Below, in pieces: positions 20,200 to 31,789 of a stretch of DNA of 32,494 nt. Position 1 is the stretch's first letter, and every line of letters begins with the position of its first letter. The stretch spans positions 1-32,494 of the forward strand of contig CAZGXM010000026.1 of NCBI GenBank assembly GCA_964529795.1, read 5' to 3'. The DNA is from CAZGXM01 sp964529795 (GTDB lineage: Bacteria > Bacillota > JADQBR01). The translations under genes and the position numbers were made by a program. The notes under the pieces are model-generated. The model searched no databases. It was not told the DNA's origin and saw only the letters and a program-made list of their open reading frames with translations.

Positions 20200-21083
20200 G
20201 GCTCTCAACTATAGGTTTTTTGGGCGGCCAGGCACTGTTATCCATCAAGCGTAACGGCCTGATGAGCCTTGCCTCTGCCGGTACGGTGGCGGTGTCCCTG
20301 TTTGTCCTGGGGACTTTTCTGTTACTGACGTTAAATGCCAACATGCTGGCCGCCACTATTGAATCAAATGTGGAGATAGCGGTGCTGTTGGACCGGAATG
20401 CCGGTGCCGCGGAAATAAAAGCTGTTTCTGAGGATGTGTCCGTACTCAGCGGTGTGGTAAAAGTGACCCATATCACCAAGGATGAGGCCCTGGCAACCAT
20501 GGCCAAACAGTTTGGCGAAAAACACAACCTGTTGCAGGCCCTGGGAGGGACCAACCCCCTGCCTGACAGTTTGATTGTCAAGGTGGAAAATCCCCGGATG
20601 GTGGGGGAGATTGCGGAAACCATCAGTAAGTTTGACTTTGTGGATAAAGTCCGTTACGGCAAGGGCCTGGTGGAAAAACTGTTTTCCATCCTGGACTGGA
20701 TACGCTGGCTGGGCGTGGGAGTGGTGATTTTACTTTCCCTGGCAGCGGTTTTTTTGATCGCTGTAACCGTCAGGTTGACCGTCTTTGCTCGGAAAGAAGA
20801 AATAGCGATTATGAAATATGTCGGTGCCAGCAACTGGTTTATCCGCTGGCCTTTTTTCCTGGAGGGACTGGTGTTGGGGACGCTGGGCTCCCTGCTGGCG
20901 GCAGGTGCTTTGTATTTCAGCTATAACAAACTGGTGGGTTATGTGGCGACCACTGTTAATTTTGTACCGCTGATTACCGACCCCGACTATTTGCTGCATA
21001 TCCTGGCTTACCTGCTGGCAGGCGGGGCGGCATTGGGTGCCTGTGGCAGCGCTGTGTCGGTGCGTAAATTCTTAAAAGTATGA
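20196..21083 (+). CDS. ftsX: FtsX, division-associated permease-like protein
   Basis: A 295-residue FtsX with four membrane helices: one near 22-45, an outside domain at about 55-165 (VEIAVLLDRNAGAAEI, TKDEALATMAKQFG), then three near 170-195, 218-240 and 265-285. The cytoplasmic loop ARKEEIAIMKYVGASNWFIRWPF between helices two and three is the FtsX/MacB signature. Start ATG 20196 overlaps the ftsE stop. FtsX usually signals to a secreted peptidase such as an M23 enzyme; here the next gene is instead the S41 protease, so the hydrolase partner must lie elsewhere. Confidence 0.95.
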   Translation: MRLSTIGFLGGQALLSIKRNGLMSLASAGTVAVSLFVLGTFLLLTLNANMLAATIESNVEIAVLLDRNAGAAEIKAVSEDVSVLSGVVKVTHITKDEALATMAKQFGEKHNLLQALGGTNPLPDSLIVKVENPRMVGEIAETISKFDFVDKVRYGKGLVEKLFSILDWIRWLGVGVVILLSLAAVFLIAVTVRLTVFARKEEIAIMKYVGASNWFIRWPFFLEGLVLGTLGSLLAAGALYFSYNKLVGYVATTVNFVPLITDPDYLLHILAYLLAGGAALGACGSAVSVRKFLKV

Positions 21084-21149
21084 TCAATGGTACCGGTCAG
21101 TGCGGCCGAGTTTTCAGTTGTTGCAAAAAACCTTTAGGACAGCGTTGGC

Positions 21150-21178
21150 TTGTATTTCCATTTATATTCTAGTAACAT
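21150..21178 (+). promoter_or_regulatory. Candidate sigma-A promoter upstream of ctpA
   Basis: TTGTAT (21150-21155) and TAACAT (21173-21178) are 17 nt apart in a locally AT-rich stretch, about 50 nt before the protease ATG. The -10 box is weak. Confidence 0.35.
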
Positions 21179-21225
21179 AATACATATAAATGAAGGTGTG
21201 ACAAAGGAAAGAAAGCAGGTGGCTT

Positions 21226-22398
21226 ATGACTAAACGGGTAGTACCACGGATAATTACCACGCTGATAGTTGTTATATTGGTCGTGACCGGGGTTTTCGGT
21301 TACGTGATTGCAACGGATGTTCTGCACTTGGGGCGGTTGTTGAAGGTAATAGGATATATTGAAACCCAGGCATTGGACCCTGTGCCCATTGTCAAGCTGG
21401 TCGACGGCGCCATGGCGGGGATGGTGGATGCTCTGGAAGACCCCTATTCCCTCTACATGGAGCCCAAGGCTTACAAGGACTTGTCCGCCCATATCAAAGG
21501 TTCTTACGGCGGCGTGGGCTTGCTGATAACCATGAAGGACAAGAAATTGACGGTTTTATCTCCTTTTAAAGGCACTCCCGCCCACCGGGCGGGCATCAAA
21601 GCCGGCGACATCATTGTGAAAATTGATGACAGGGAAACTGCCGGCTTGAGCCTGGATGATGCTGCGGAATTGATGAAGGGTAAACCGGGGACCAAAGTGG
21701 TGCTCACTGTCAACCGGGAAGGTGGACCTGACAAGGCCTATACCATTGTCAGGGAAGAAATCAGCATACCCACCGTGACCGGCCAGATGCTTGAGACGGA
21801 GGAAGTCTCCGGTATTGGTTATATCAACATTTCCATGTTCAGCGATACCACCGGTCATGACCTGGAAAAAACGGTCAACGAGTTGAAAGCCAAGGACATG
21901 AAAGCGGTAGTGCTGGATTTGCGAAACAATCCCGGCGGTGCCCTGTTGGCCGCGGTGCAGGTATCGGAAATGTTTATTCCCCGGGGACCGATAGTGCATA
22001 TTGTGGGCCGTGACGGTACGGAAACCTACAAAGCGGACGGCAAGTACCTGAATTTACCACTGGTGGTACTGGTGAACAAGGGCAGCGCCAGTGCTTCGGA
22101 AATTGTTTCCGGGGCCATTAAGGACACTAATACCGGCACTATTGTTGGGGAAACCACTTTCGGTAAGGGATTGGTGCAGACCGTCTTCCAACTGGGAGAA
22201 GGTGCTGCGGTGAAACTGACCACCGCCAAGTACCTTACTCCCAACAAGAATGATATTAATGAAAAGGGCATTGAGCCTGACATTAAAGTGGATATGGATC
22301 CCGAGACGGAGCAGGAAGCGCTGTTAACCGCGCCAAATCTGGAAAAAGACCCGCAGCTGCAGAAAGCGGTGGAGATACTGGTGAAGAAACTTAAATAG
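21226..22398 (+). CDS. ctpA: Carboxy-terminal processing protease, S41 family
   Basis: A 390-residue exported serine protease with an N-terminal membrane anchor (about 9-30), a PDZ domain (about 95-180; GGVGLLITMKDKKLTVLSPF, AHRAGIKAGDIIVKIDD) and an S41 catalytic domain. The catalytic serine lies in NKGSASASEIVSGAI and the lysine in GETTFGKGLVQ, with LDLRNNPGGALLAAVQVS shaping the oxyanion hole. It acts outside the membrane; Bacillus CtpB of this family triggers sigma-K activation in sporulation, and the same gene neighbourhood (ftsEX, ctpB, minJ) occurs there, but which substrate is cut here is unknown. ATG 21226 follows GCAGGTGG. Confidence 0.94.
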   Translation: MTKRVVPRIITTLIVVILVVTGVFGYVIATDVLHLGRLLKVIGYIETQALDPVPIVKLVDGAMAGMVDALEDPYSLYMEPKAYKDLSAHIKGSYGGVGLLITMKDKKLTVLSPFKGTPAHRAGIKAGDIIVKIDDRETAGLSLDDAAELMKGKPGTKVVLTVNREGGPDKAYTIVREEISIPTVTGQMLETEEVSGIGYINISMFSDTTGHDLEKTVNELKAKDMKAVVLDLRNNPGGALLAAVQVSEMFIPRGPIVHIVGRDGTETYKADGKYLNLPLVVLVNKGSASASEIVSGAIKDTNTGTIVGETTFGKGLVQTVFQLGEGAAVKLTTAKYLTPNKNDINEKGIEPDIKVDMDPETEQEALLTAPNLEKDPQLQKAVEILVKKLK

Positions 22399-22530
22399 CG
22401 TTTTTCGGCTGTGGGACGGCTTGTTTCACGGCCTTTACTTTCATTGCGTGGTTTTGGACTGGATGGCAGAAGGCTTGGCTGTGCTTGGGCTGGTAAAGCC
22501 GGGGTATTTAAAATACATGGGAGTGATATG

Positions 22531-23775
22531 ATGCAGGACTTTTTACCCGTAATACCCAAAGTGCTGCAGGCTTTTGTGCGGATGCTGTTCAACCCGGTAT
22601 TTTGGCTGGTGGTGCTGTTTGTGGCTTTTCAATACCGGCGATATTCCCGGATGAAAGAGGAACTGTTCGGGGTGACGGGAGAACCCATCTGGCAGCATAC
22701 CCTGCTGGCCACGGGGTATGGTATTCTGGGCGGCCTGGTGGGCAGCTTCTTGATGGTGCTGGTAGGAATATCCCTTACCGATATCGGTATCGGCTATTTG
22801 TGGGTGCTGGCGGTGCTGTTGATGTTTGTCAGCCCGCGTTTTTTGTGTTTTTCCTATGCCGGGGGGATTATTTCCCTCAGTTACCTGCTGGTCGGCTGGC
22901 CAAGAGTGGACGTGGCCCAGTTAATGGCGCTGGTGGCCGTACTGCACATGGTCGAGGCGCTGCTGATATTAATCAGCGGTCACCTGGGAGCCATGCCCAT
23001 TTATACCCGGGCCAGGGACGGGCGGGTGGTCGGCGGGTTCAACCTGCAGAAGTTCTGGCCCATTCCCATTGTCGGGATGGTGTTGATGCAGCTGCCTCAC
23101 GGTGAAATAGTACAGGGAGTGGTTTCCATGCCGGATTGGTGGCCGCTGATCAAACCGCGGCTGGTGGCAGACATGGATAACGCTTTTTACCTGATTTTAC
23201 CTGTGGTTGTTGGTTTGGGCTACGGCGACCTGGCCATCACGTCGGTTCCGGAGCAAAAGAGCAGGCGCTCGGCAGTTTTTCTCGGCATCTACAGCCTGCT
23301 TCTGCTACTTTTGTCCATTACCGCCTCATATTACCCGCTGCTGGCCATTTTACCGGCGTTGTTCGGAGCATTTGGACACGAGTACGTCATCAAGCTGGGC
23401 CGCCGGGTGGAGTTTAACGGCGAGCCGCTGTATGTGTCCCCGGAAGAGGGGGTAATGGTGCTGGATGTGTTGAGGGGTACCGCGGCAGCCAAAATCGGCT
23501 TGAAAAGCGGTGACGTCATCAGGAGGATTAACCGGGTGCCGGTTGACGACAGCTATGACTTGTGCCTGGCGCTGGAATACCCGTCAGCATCCTGGTTGGA
23601 GGTGGAGTTTATCAACCGGGCGGGCAAGTACCGTCGCGAGGTTGTGGGAAAAGTGCCGTCGTCAACTTTTGGCGCCATCCTGGTACCTGAACCCCACCAG
23701 CAGCCCCAGGTGGAAATGCGAGGGTCTGGTTTGCTGGTACGCTGGTGGCAGCGGTTAATGAACAAAAGGAATTAA
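22531..23775 (+). CDS. Multi-span membrane protein with C-terminal PDZ domain (MinJ-like)
   Basis: A 414-residue protein with about eight to nine membrane helices in residues 10-285 and a PDZ domain at about 300-385 (YVSPEEGVMVLDVLRGTAAAKIGLKSGDVIRRINRVPVDDSYDL). The layout and position, between a ctp protease and uvrB, parallel Bacillus MinJ, which links DivIVA to MinCD at division sites; the similarity is architectural and positional, not a sequence proof. ATG 22531 lies 7 nt after GGGAG; the adjacent ATG 22528 is also possible. A longer open frame upstream has no ribosome site. It follows ctpA by about 130 nt without a clear terminator. Confidence 0.8.
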   Translation: MQDFLPVIPKVLQAFVRMLFNPVFWLVVLFVAFQYRRYSRMKEELFGVTGEPIWQHTLLATGYGILGGLVGSFLMVLVGISLTDIGIGYLWVLAVLLMFVSPRFLCFSYAGGIISLSYLLVGWPRVDVAQLMALVAVLHMVEALLILISGHLGAMPIYTRARDGRVVGGFNLQKFWPIPIVGMVLMQLPHGEIVQGVVSMPDWWPLIKPRLVADMDNAFYLILPVVVGLGYGDLAITSVPEQKSRRSAVFLGIYSLLLLLLSITASYYPLLAILPALFGAFGHEYVIKLGRRVEFNGEPLYVSPEEGVMVLDVLRGTAAAKIGLKSGDVIRRINRVPVDDSYDLCLALEYPSASWLEVEFINRAGKYRREVVGKVPSSTFGAILVPEPHQQPQVEMRGSGLLVRWWQRLMNKRN

Positions 23776-23777
23776 AT

Positions 23778-23884
23778 GGGGGCGGTTCTTGACTTGAATA
23801 CCATCTTTTGGTAATCAGGGCAGTATGCCGGGCCGGGCATGGTGCAAATGCAAATATCTGGTATTCAAGTCAAGAACCGTCCCC
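23778..23884. repeat. 107-bp palindromic repeat element (REP/MITE-like)
   Basis: Two 26-bp arms, 23778-23803 and 23859-23884, are inverted copies with a single mismatch (25 of 26). The core is CGGTTCTTGACTTGAATACC. The 55-bp centre contains a smaller hairpin (ATGCC/GGCAT). It fills most of the gap between the PDZ gene and uvrB and carries no ORF. The GGGGACGGTTCTTGACTT end resembles repeats I recall from many Firmicutes genomes near Y1-transposase genes. Confidence 0.85.
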
Positions 23885-23901
23885 GAGCATTGGCGTGAAT
23901 G

Positions 23902-23910
23902 TGGTATAAT
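23902..23910 (+). promoter_or_regulatory. Extended -10 promoter upstream of uvrB
   Basis: TGG followed by TATAAT (23905-23910) is a perfect extended -10 element; a second TATAAT follows at 23913-23918. No good -35 box is present at 17 nt, which extended -10 promoters can tolerate. The leader to the uvrB TTG would be about 50 nt. Confidence 0.5.
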
Positions 23911-23965
23911 ATTATAATAGTCTCAGGCGGCTTTGGGCTATTTTATAAGGGAAGGATGAAACCCT

Positions 23966-25957
23966 TTGGCTTTATTTAAACTAAAGTCGGAATATGTTCC
24001 CCGGGGAGACCAACCCAAGGCCATTGCCCGGCTGGTGGAGGGATTGAATAAAGGTGAACGCCACCTGACGTTATTGGGAGTGACCGGTTCGGGGAAGACT
24101 TTTACCATGGCCAATGTCATTGAACAGCTGCAGCGGCCAACACTGGTCATTGCCCACAATAAAACGCTGGCAGCCCAGCTGTGCAGCGAGTTTAAGGAGT
24201 TTTTCCCCGACAACGCGGTGGAATATTTTGTCAGCTACTATGACTACTACCAGCCTGAGGCCTACGTGCCCCAGACCGATACCTATATTGAAAAGGACGC
24301 GTCGGTAAACGACGAGATTGACAAGCTGCGGCACTCGGCAACGGCTGCCCTTTTTGAACGGCGGGATGTTATTATTGTCTCCAGTGTCTCCTGCATTTAC
24401 GGCCTGGGCTCTCCCGAGGATTACGAGCAGATGATGCTTTCCCTGCGGGTGGGACAGGAGTACGACCGGGACGATATTCTCCGTAAATTGGTGGATATCC
24501 AGTATAGCCGTAACGATATGGATTTTTCCCGCAATACTTTCCGGGTGCGGGGGGATGTAATTGAGATATTTCCCGCGTCTTTTACCGAGAAAGCCATTCG
24601 CGTGGAGCTTTTCGGAGACGAGCTTGAGGACATTCTGGAAATTGACACGCTTACCGGGGAAATCCTGGGACGGCGGAAGCACGTGGCTATTTTCCCTGCC
24701 AGTCATTACGTGACGGAAGAAGACAAGCTGAAAAGGGCCGTTGGTACCATTGAAGAGGAACTGGAACAGCAGCTCAATTACCTGCGCAGCCGGAACAAGC
24801 TGCTGGAAGCCCAGCGGCTGGAACAACGGACGCGGTATGACCTGGAAATGATGCGGGAAATGGGATTCTGCCAGGGTATCGAAAACTATTCCCGGCACCT
24901 GACCGGGCGCAAGCCGGGGGAGCCCCCCTACACGCTGCTGGACTATTTTCCCGATGATTTTCTTTTGATTGTCGATGAGTCCCACGTTACCATTCCCCAG
25001 ATCGGCGGTATGTATCACGGGGACCGCTCCCGCAAGACCACCCTGGTGGAACATGGTTTTCGCCTGCCTTCGGCGCTGGACAACCGGCCCCTGACCTTTG
25101 AGGAGTTTGAAAGTAAAATCAACCAGGCGGTCTATGTCTCGGCAACGCCGGGTCCCTACGAGCAGGAACATAGCCGGCAGGTGGTGGAACAGATTATCCG
25201 CCCCACCGGTCTGGTGGACCCGGAAATCCACGTGCGCCCTGTCAAAGGGCAGATTGACGACCTGCTGCATGAAATCCACCTGCGGGTGGGAAAAGACCAG
25301 CGGGTGCTGGTCACCACACTGACCAAGAGGATGGCGGAGGACCTGACAGACTATTTTAAGGAGATGGGTGTCCGTGTGCGCTACCTGCACTCGGAAATAA
25401 ACACCATCGAACGGATGGAAATTATCCGGGATTTGCGCCTGGGTGAGTTTGATGTGTTGGTGGGCATCAACCTGCTGCGGGAAGGACTTGACCTCCCGGA
25501 AGTGTCGCTGGTGGCCATTTTGGACGCGGACAAGGAAGGCTTCCTGCGCTCCGAGCGCTCGCTGATACAGACCATCGGCCGGGCTGCACGTAACGTGGAC
25601 GGGACGGTAATCATGTATGCTGACGAAATCACCGAGTCCATTAGGAAGGCTATCAGCGAGACCAACCGGCGGCGGCAGATACAGACGCGCTTCAATAAGG
25701 AGCATCATATCACCCCGGCCACGGTAAGAAAGGCTGTACGGGATGTGATTGAAGCAACCCGGGCGGCGGAAGCTGACAGCAAATATCTTACCAGGAAAGA
25801 TATTGAGAAAATGCCCAAGAGCGAGCTGAAAAAAATGATTGCGGACCTGGAAAGAGAGATGCAGCAGGCGGCGAGGCAGTTGGAGTTTGAAAAGGCTGCC
25901 CAACTGCGGGATTTAATCATCGAGCTGCGCGGCGAGCTGCAGGGGCTGAAACGATAG
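23966..25957 (+). CDS. uvrB: UvrB, excision nuclease subunit B
   Basis: A full 663-residue UvrB, the damage-verifying helicase-like subunit of nucleotide excision repair. Walker A GVTGSGKT is at 38-45, the beta-hairpin that probes the lesion is in SYYDYYQPEAYVPQTDTYIEKD, the DESH box is in LLIVDESHVTIPQIGGMY, and helicase motif VI is in IQTIGRAARNVDG. The C-terminal UVR motif (ARQLEFEKAAQLRDLIIELR) binds UvrC. Start is TTG 23966, about 10 nt after AAGG; the nearby ATG 23956 is out of frame and stops at once. It heads a uvrB-uvrA-uvrC run. No Gram-positive LexA box was seen upstream. Confidence 0.98.
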   Translation: MALFKLKSEYVPRGDQPKAIARLVEGLNKGERHLTLLGVTGSGKTFTMANVIEQLQRPTLVIAHNKTLAAQLCSEFKEFFPDNAVEYFVSYYDYYQPEAYVPQTDTYIEKDASVNDEIDKLRHSATAALFERRDVIIVSSVSCIYGLGSPEDYEQMMLSLRVGQEYDRDDILRKLVDIQYSRNDMDFSRNTFRVRGDVIEIFPASFTEKAIRVELFGDELEDILEIDTLTGEILGRRKHVAIFPASHYVTEEDKLKRAVGTIEEELEQQLNYLRSRNKLLEAQRLEQRTRYDLEMMREMGFCQGIENYSRHLTGRKPGEPPYTLLDYFPDDFLLIVDESHVTIPQIGGMYHGDRSRKTTLVEHGFRLPSALDNRPLTFEEFESKINQAVYVSATPGPYEQEHSRQVVEQIIRPTGLVDPEIHVRPVKGQIDDLLHEIHLRVGKDQRVLVTTLTKRMAEDLTDYFKEMGVRVRYLHSEINTIERMEIIRDLRLGEFDVLVGINLLREGLDLPEVSLVAILDADKEGFLRSERSLIQTIGRAARNVDGTVIMYADEITESIRKAISETNRRRQIQTRFNKEHHITPATVRKAVRDVIEATRAAEADSKYLTRKDIEKMPKSELKKMIADLEREMQQAARQLEFEKAAQLRDLIIELRGELQGLKR

Positions 25958-26031
25958 ATATTTTTCGACGGAATTTATCAAGGTATCAGAGATAGCATAC
26001 TTACACACGGCATTTGGGAGGAAACGACAGT

Positions 26032-28893
<2,862 letters not shown>

Positions 28894-30659
28894 GCCCGGC
28901 GTATACTTAATGAAGGATGAAAATGATGAAATTATCTATGTCGGCAAGGCCCGCTTGCTCAGGGACCGGGTGCGTTCCTACTTTCGAGGTGTTAAGAGCC
29001 AGCCTGCAAAGGTGCGGGCTTTGGTGGAAAAAATAGCGGACTTTGAGTATATAGTCACGGACACGGAAGTGGAAGCATTAATTCTGGAATGCAACCTGAT
29101 CAAGCGCCACCGGCCCCGCTATAATGTCAATTTGAAAGATGACAAGCACTATCCCTACCTTAAAGTCACGGTCAATGAGGAATTTCCCCGGGTGGTGGTT
29201 ACCCGTTCCATGAAAAAAGACGGGGCCAAGTATTTTGGCCCCTACACCCAGGTGGGGGCCATGCGGGAAACATTGAGACTGCTGCAGAAGCTGTTTCCGG
29301 TGCGCAGCTGCAAGCAGCCGGTGGTGGATAAAAAAAGCCGCCCCTGTCTCAACGCCCATATCCAGCGCTGCCTCTCCCCCTGCAGTGGCCGGGTGAGCGC
29401 AGGGGAATACGGGGAAATGGTACGGGAACTGGTACTGTTCCTGGAGGGGAAACAGGATCGGGTGATCAGGCGCCTGCAGGAACGGATGAACAGGGCTTCC
29501 GGACAGCTGGAATTTGAAAAGGCGGCCAAACTGCGGGACCAACTGCAGGCAGTGGAGAAAGTGGTGGCCCGGCAGAAAATAATTTCCTCAGCCCTGGAAG
29601 ATCAGGACATCATTGCCTTTGCCCGGGGGGACAACGAGGTGTGCGTGCAGGTCTTTTTCGTGCGCCAGGGGAAACTTTTGGGCAGGAATCATTTCTTTCT
29701 GAAGGGTACCGGTGAAATGTCCCGCAGCGACGTAATGACGGCCTTTATCAAGCAGTACTACAGCCGGGTGGAACAACCGCCCCGGCAAATCATTCTCCAG
29801 GAACCGGTGGAGGATGAGGACCTGATTGCCGAGTGGCTGCGAGAAAAACGGGGCAGCAAGGTCTACCTGAAAGTACCCCAACGGGGTGAAAAGCGGAAAC
29901 TGGTGGAAATGGTGGCCCGCAATGCCTTGATGCAGCTGCAGGAAGAGGAACTGTCCCGGCGGAAGAAGGAGATGAGCGGGGAAAAAGCCCTGTTAGAACT
30001 GCAGGAGAGGCTGGGCCTGGAAAAACTGCCCCGGCGCATAGAGTGCTATGATATTTCCAACATCCAGGGCGCCAACCCCGTGGGGTCCATGGTGGTGTTT
30101 GTCGACGGCCAGCCCAAAACCGACCATTACCGCCGGTTTAAAATTAAGACGGTAGCCGGTGCTGATGACTTTGCCTCCATGGCCGAGGTAATCGGCCGCC
30201 GCTTCCGGCGGGTAAAGGAAGAGAAAGCTGACGGCTTCCATGTCCTGCCCGACCTGGTGATTGTGGACGGCGGCAAGGGGCAGCTCGGTGCGGCCCGCCG
30301 GGTGATGCGGGAACTGGGCGTGGCGGACATTCCCACTTTTGGCCTGGCCAAGGCAGAGGAACTCCTTTTTAGAGAGGGAAACCCGCAGCCTGTCAGGCTG
30401 CCGGAAAACAGCGAGGGGCTGTACCTGCTCCAGCGTAGCCGCGATGAGGCGCACCGTTTTGCCGTCAGCTATCACCGGCAACTGAGGCAAAAACACTCCA
30501 GGCGCTCGCTGCTGGACGAGGTGCCCGGCATCGGCCCCAAGCGCAAGCAGGCGCTGCTGCGCTGTTTCGGTTCGGTGAAAAGAATCAGCGAGGCCGCTTT
30601 GGAGGAACTGGCGGCGGTGCCGGGGATGAACGAAAAGGCCGCCCGCCAGCTGCTGGAGC

Positions 30660-30986
30660 ATTTACGGTGATAAATTATACATTACCAGGTCGAAAAACTA
30701 CTTCCTGGAGTTTTTACACCCGGAAGCCACCAAAGGGCGGGGTATCCAGGCTGTGGCCCAATGGCTGGGCATTTCTGCCCGGGAGGCNNNNNNNNNNNNN
30801 NNNNNNNNNNNNNNNNNNNNNNNNNNNNNNNNNNNNNNNNNNNNNNNNNNNNNNNNNNNNNNNNNNNNNNNNNNNNNNNNNNNNNNNGCCCGGGAGGCAG
30901 TAAAGAAAGCGGCGGATTACGTCACTGCCAAACAGGAGGATGACGGGGTAGCCGAGGCCATCCGCAAGTTTGTGCTGAACGGGTAA
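30660..30986 (+). pseudogene. 5'-deleted Cof-type HAD phosphatase, interrupted by assembly gap
   Basis: In one frame the left piece reads IYGDKLYITRSKNYFLEFLH, then PEATKGRGIQAVAQWLGISAREA up to the gap. The right piece reads AREAVKKAADYVTAKQEDDG, then VAEAIRKFVLNG and TAA at 30984-30986. These are the C-terminal blocks of Cof/HAD-IIB phosphatases (LEF..P..TKG, then AADYVT...DGVAEAI.KF). The part expected between them, with the GDxxND metal site, would fall in the 100-N gap. The first 180 or so residues are missing: the frame has a TGA at 30627-30629 and begins inside the uvrC end, with no start codon. So either a real deletion fused the remnant to uvrC, or the assembly is wrong here. Confidence 0.7.
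30788..30887. other. Assembly gap of 100 N
   Basis: Exactly 100 N, the usual placeholder for a gap of unknown size. The same 11-mer GCCCGGGAGGC stands on both edges (30777-30787 and 30888-30898), which may be an overlap the assembler failed to merge or a true short repeat. Gene content inside is unknown. Confidence 0.98.
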
Positions 30987-31016
30987 GGGCAGCTGGAACC
31001 GAAGGAGGAAACGCAG

Positions 31017-31760
31017 ATGCAGTTTACCGCAGACCTGCACATGCACACCAAGTACAGCGACGGCCGGGGCACTGTTGAGGAAATGATGCAAGCAGGTTTA
31101 AAGAAGGGACTGGAGAAAATAGCTATTACCGACCACGGCCCGGCAAATATCGGCGTGGGAGTCAGGGGACCGGAGCAGCTGCTGGAAATTAAAAAAGAGG
31201 CGGAAAAGGTTTCGCAAGACCAAAACATCAAGGTGCTGGTGGGTGTGGAAGCTGATGTTATCGGGTTGGACGGGGAGATTGACATTCCGGCCCCGGTTTA
31301 CCGGCAGTTGGATTTACTGCTGGTGGGCCTGCACCCGTACATTTTTCCCCGCCGCTGGCAGGACGGGTATAGATTTGTCTTACCTAACCAGATTTACAGG
31401 GTTTCAGCGGCGGTACGCGAAAAGGTCAGAGAAATCAATACCAGGGCGGTGGTGGCGGCGCTGGAAAAACACCCGGTGGATATTCTTACCCACCCGGGGC
31501 TGCAGATGCCCGTTGATTTTGAAGAAGTGGCCCGGGCCTGTGCCCGTACCGGCGCTCTTTTTGAAATAAATACCGGCCACCATCGGGAACGGTTTCAAAC
31601 TCCCTCCATAATTAAAAGGGTTAGCGACCACGGAGTAGAATTCATTATTGACAGTGATGCGCACTACCCCGAAACCGTGGGTGAGTTGGACGCCGGTTGG
31701 GCGCTGCTGCAGCAGGCCGGTGTCCCTGCGGAACGGGTGGTAAACGTGAGGTTTGATTAG
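31017..31760 (+). CDS. PHP-domain metal-dependent phosphatase-like protein
   Basis: A 247-residue protein of the PHP family (YcdX/HisK-like). Metal-binding motifs in order: DLHMHTKYSDG (H-x-H, residues 7-9), ITDHG near 40, GVEAD near 78, LHPY, THPG near 160, and DSDAHYPE near 220. Relatives hydrolyse phosphate esters such as histidinol phosphate or act on nucleotides; the substrate here is not known and no his genes are nearby. ATG 31017 has AAGGAGGAA about 8 nt upstream. It sits in the conserved uvrC - HAD - PHP - rapZ order of related Firmicutes, and rapZ starts 30 nt after its stop. Confidence 0.9.
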   Translation: MQFTADLHMHTKYSDGRGTVEEMMQAGLKKGLEKIAITDHGPANIGVGVRGPEQLLEIKKEAEKVSQDQNIKVLVGVEADVIGLDGEIDIPAPVYRQLDLLLVGLHPYIFPRRWQDGYRFVLPNQIYRVSAAVREKVREINTRAVVAALEKHPVDILTHPGLQMPVDFEEVARACARTGALFEINTGHHRERFQTPSIIKRVSDHGVEFIIDSDAHYPETVGELDAGWALLQQAGVPAERVVNVRFD

Positions 31761-31789
31761 TGTATGGCAGTCCCCGGGGGGGTGATGAA

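Noticed and set aside
23885..23965. LexA (SOS) operator upstream of uvrB or uvrA
   Set aside because: No CGAAC-N4-GTTCG-type site is present in either upstream region.
24071..25903. 610-codon open frame on the minus strand
   Set aside because: It is the antisense shadow of uvrB, whose plus-strand motifs are beyond doubt; the translation is low-complexity and has no ribosome site. Shadows over secA (11706-12737) and transketolase (17714-18715) were dropped for the same reason.
30667..30903. Open frames running through the N stretch in other frames
   Set aside because: They exist only because N codons contain no stops; only the frame matching HAD phosphatases is meaningful.
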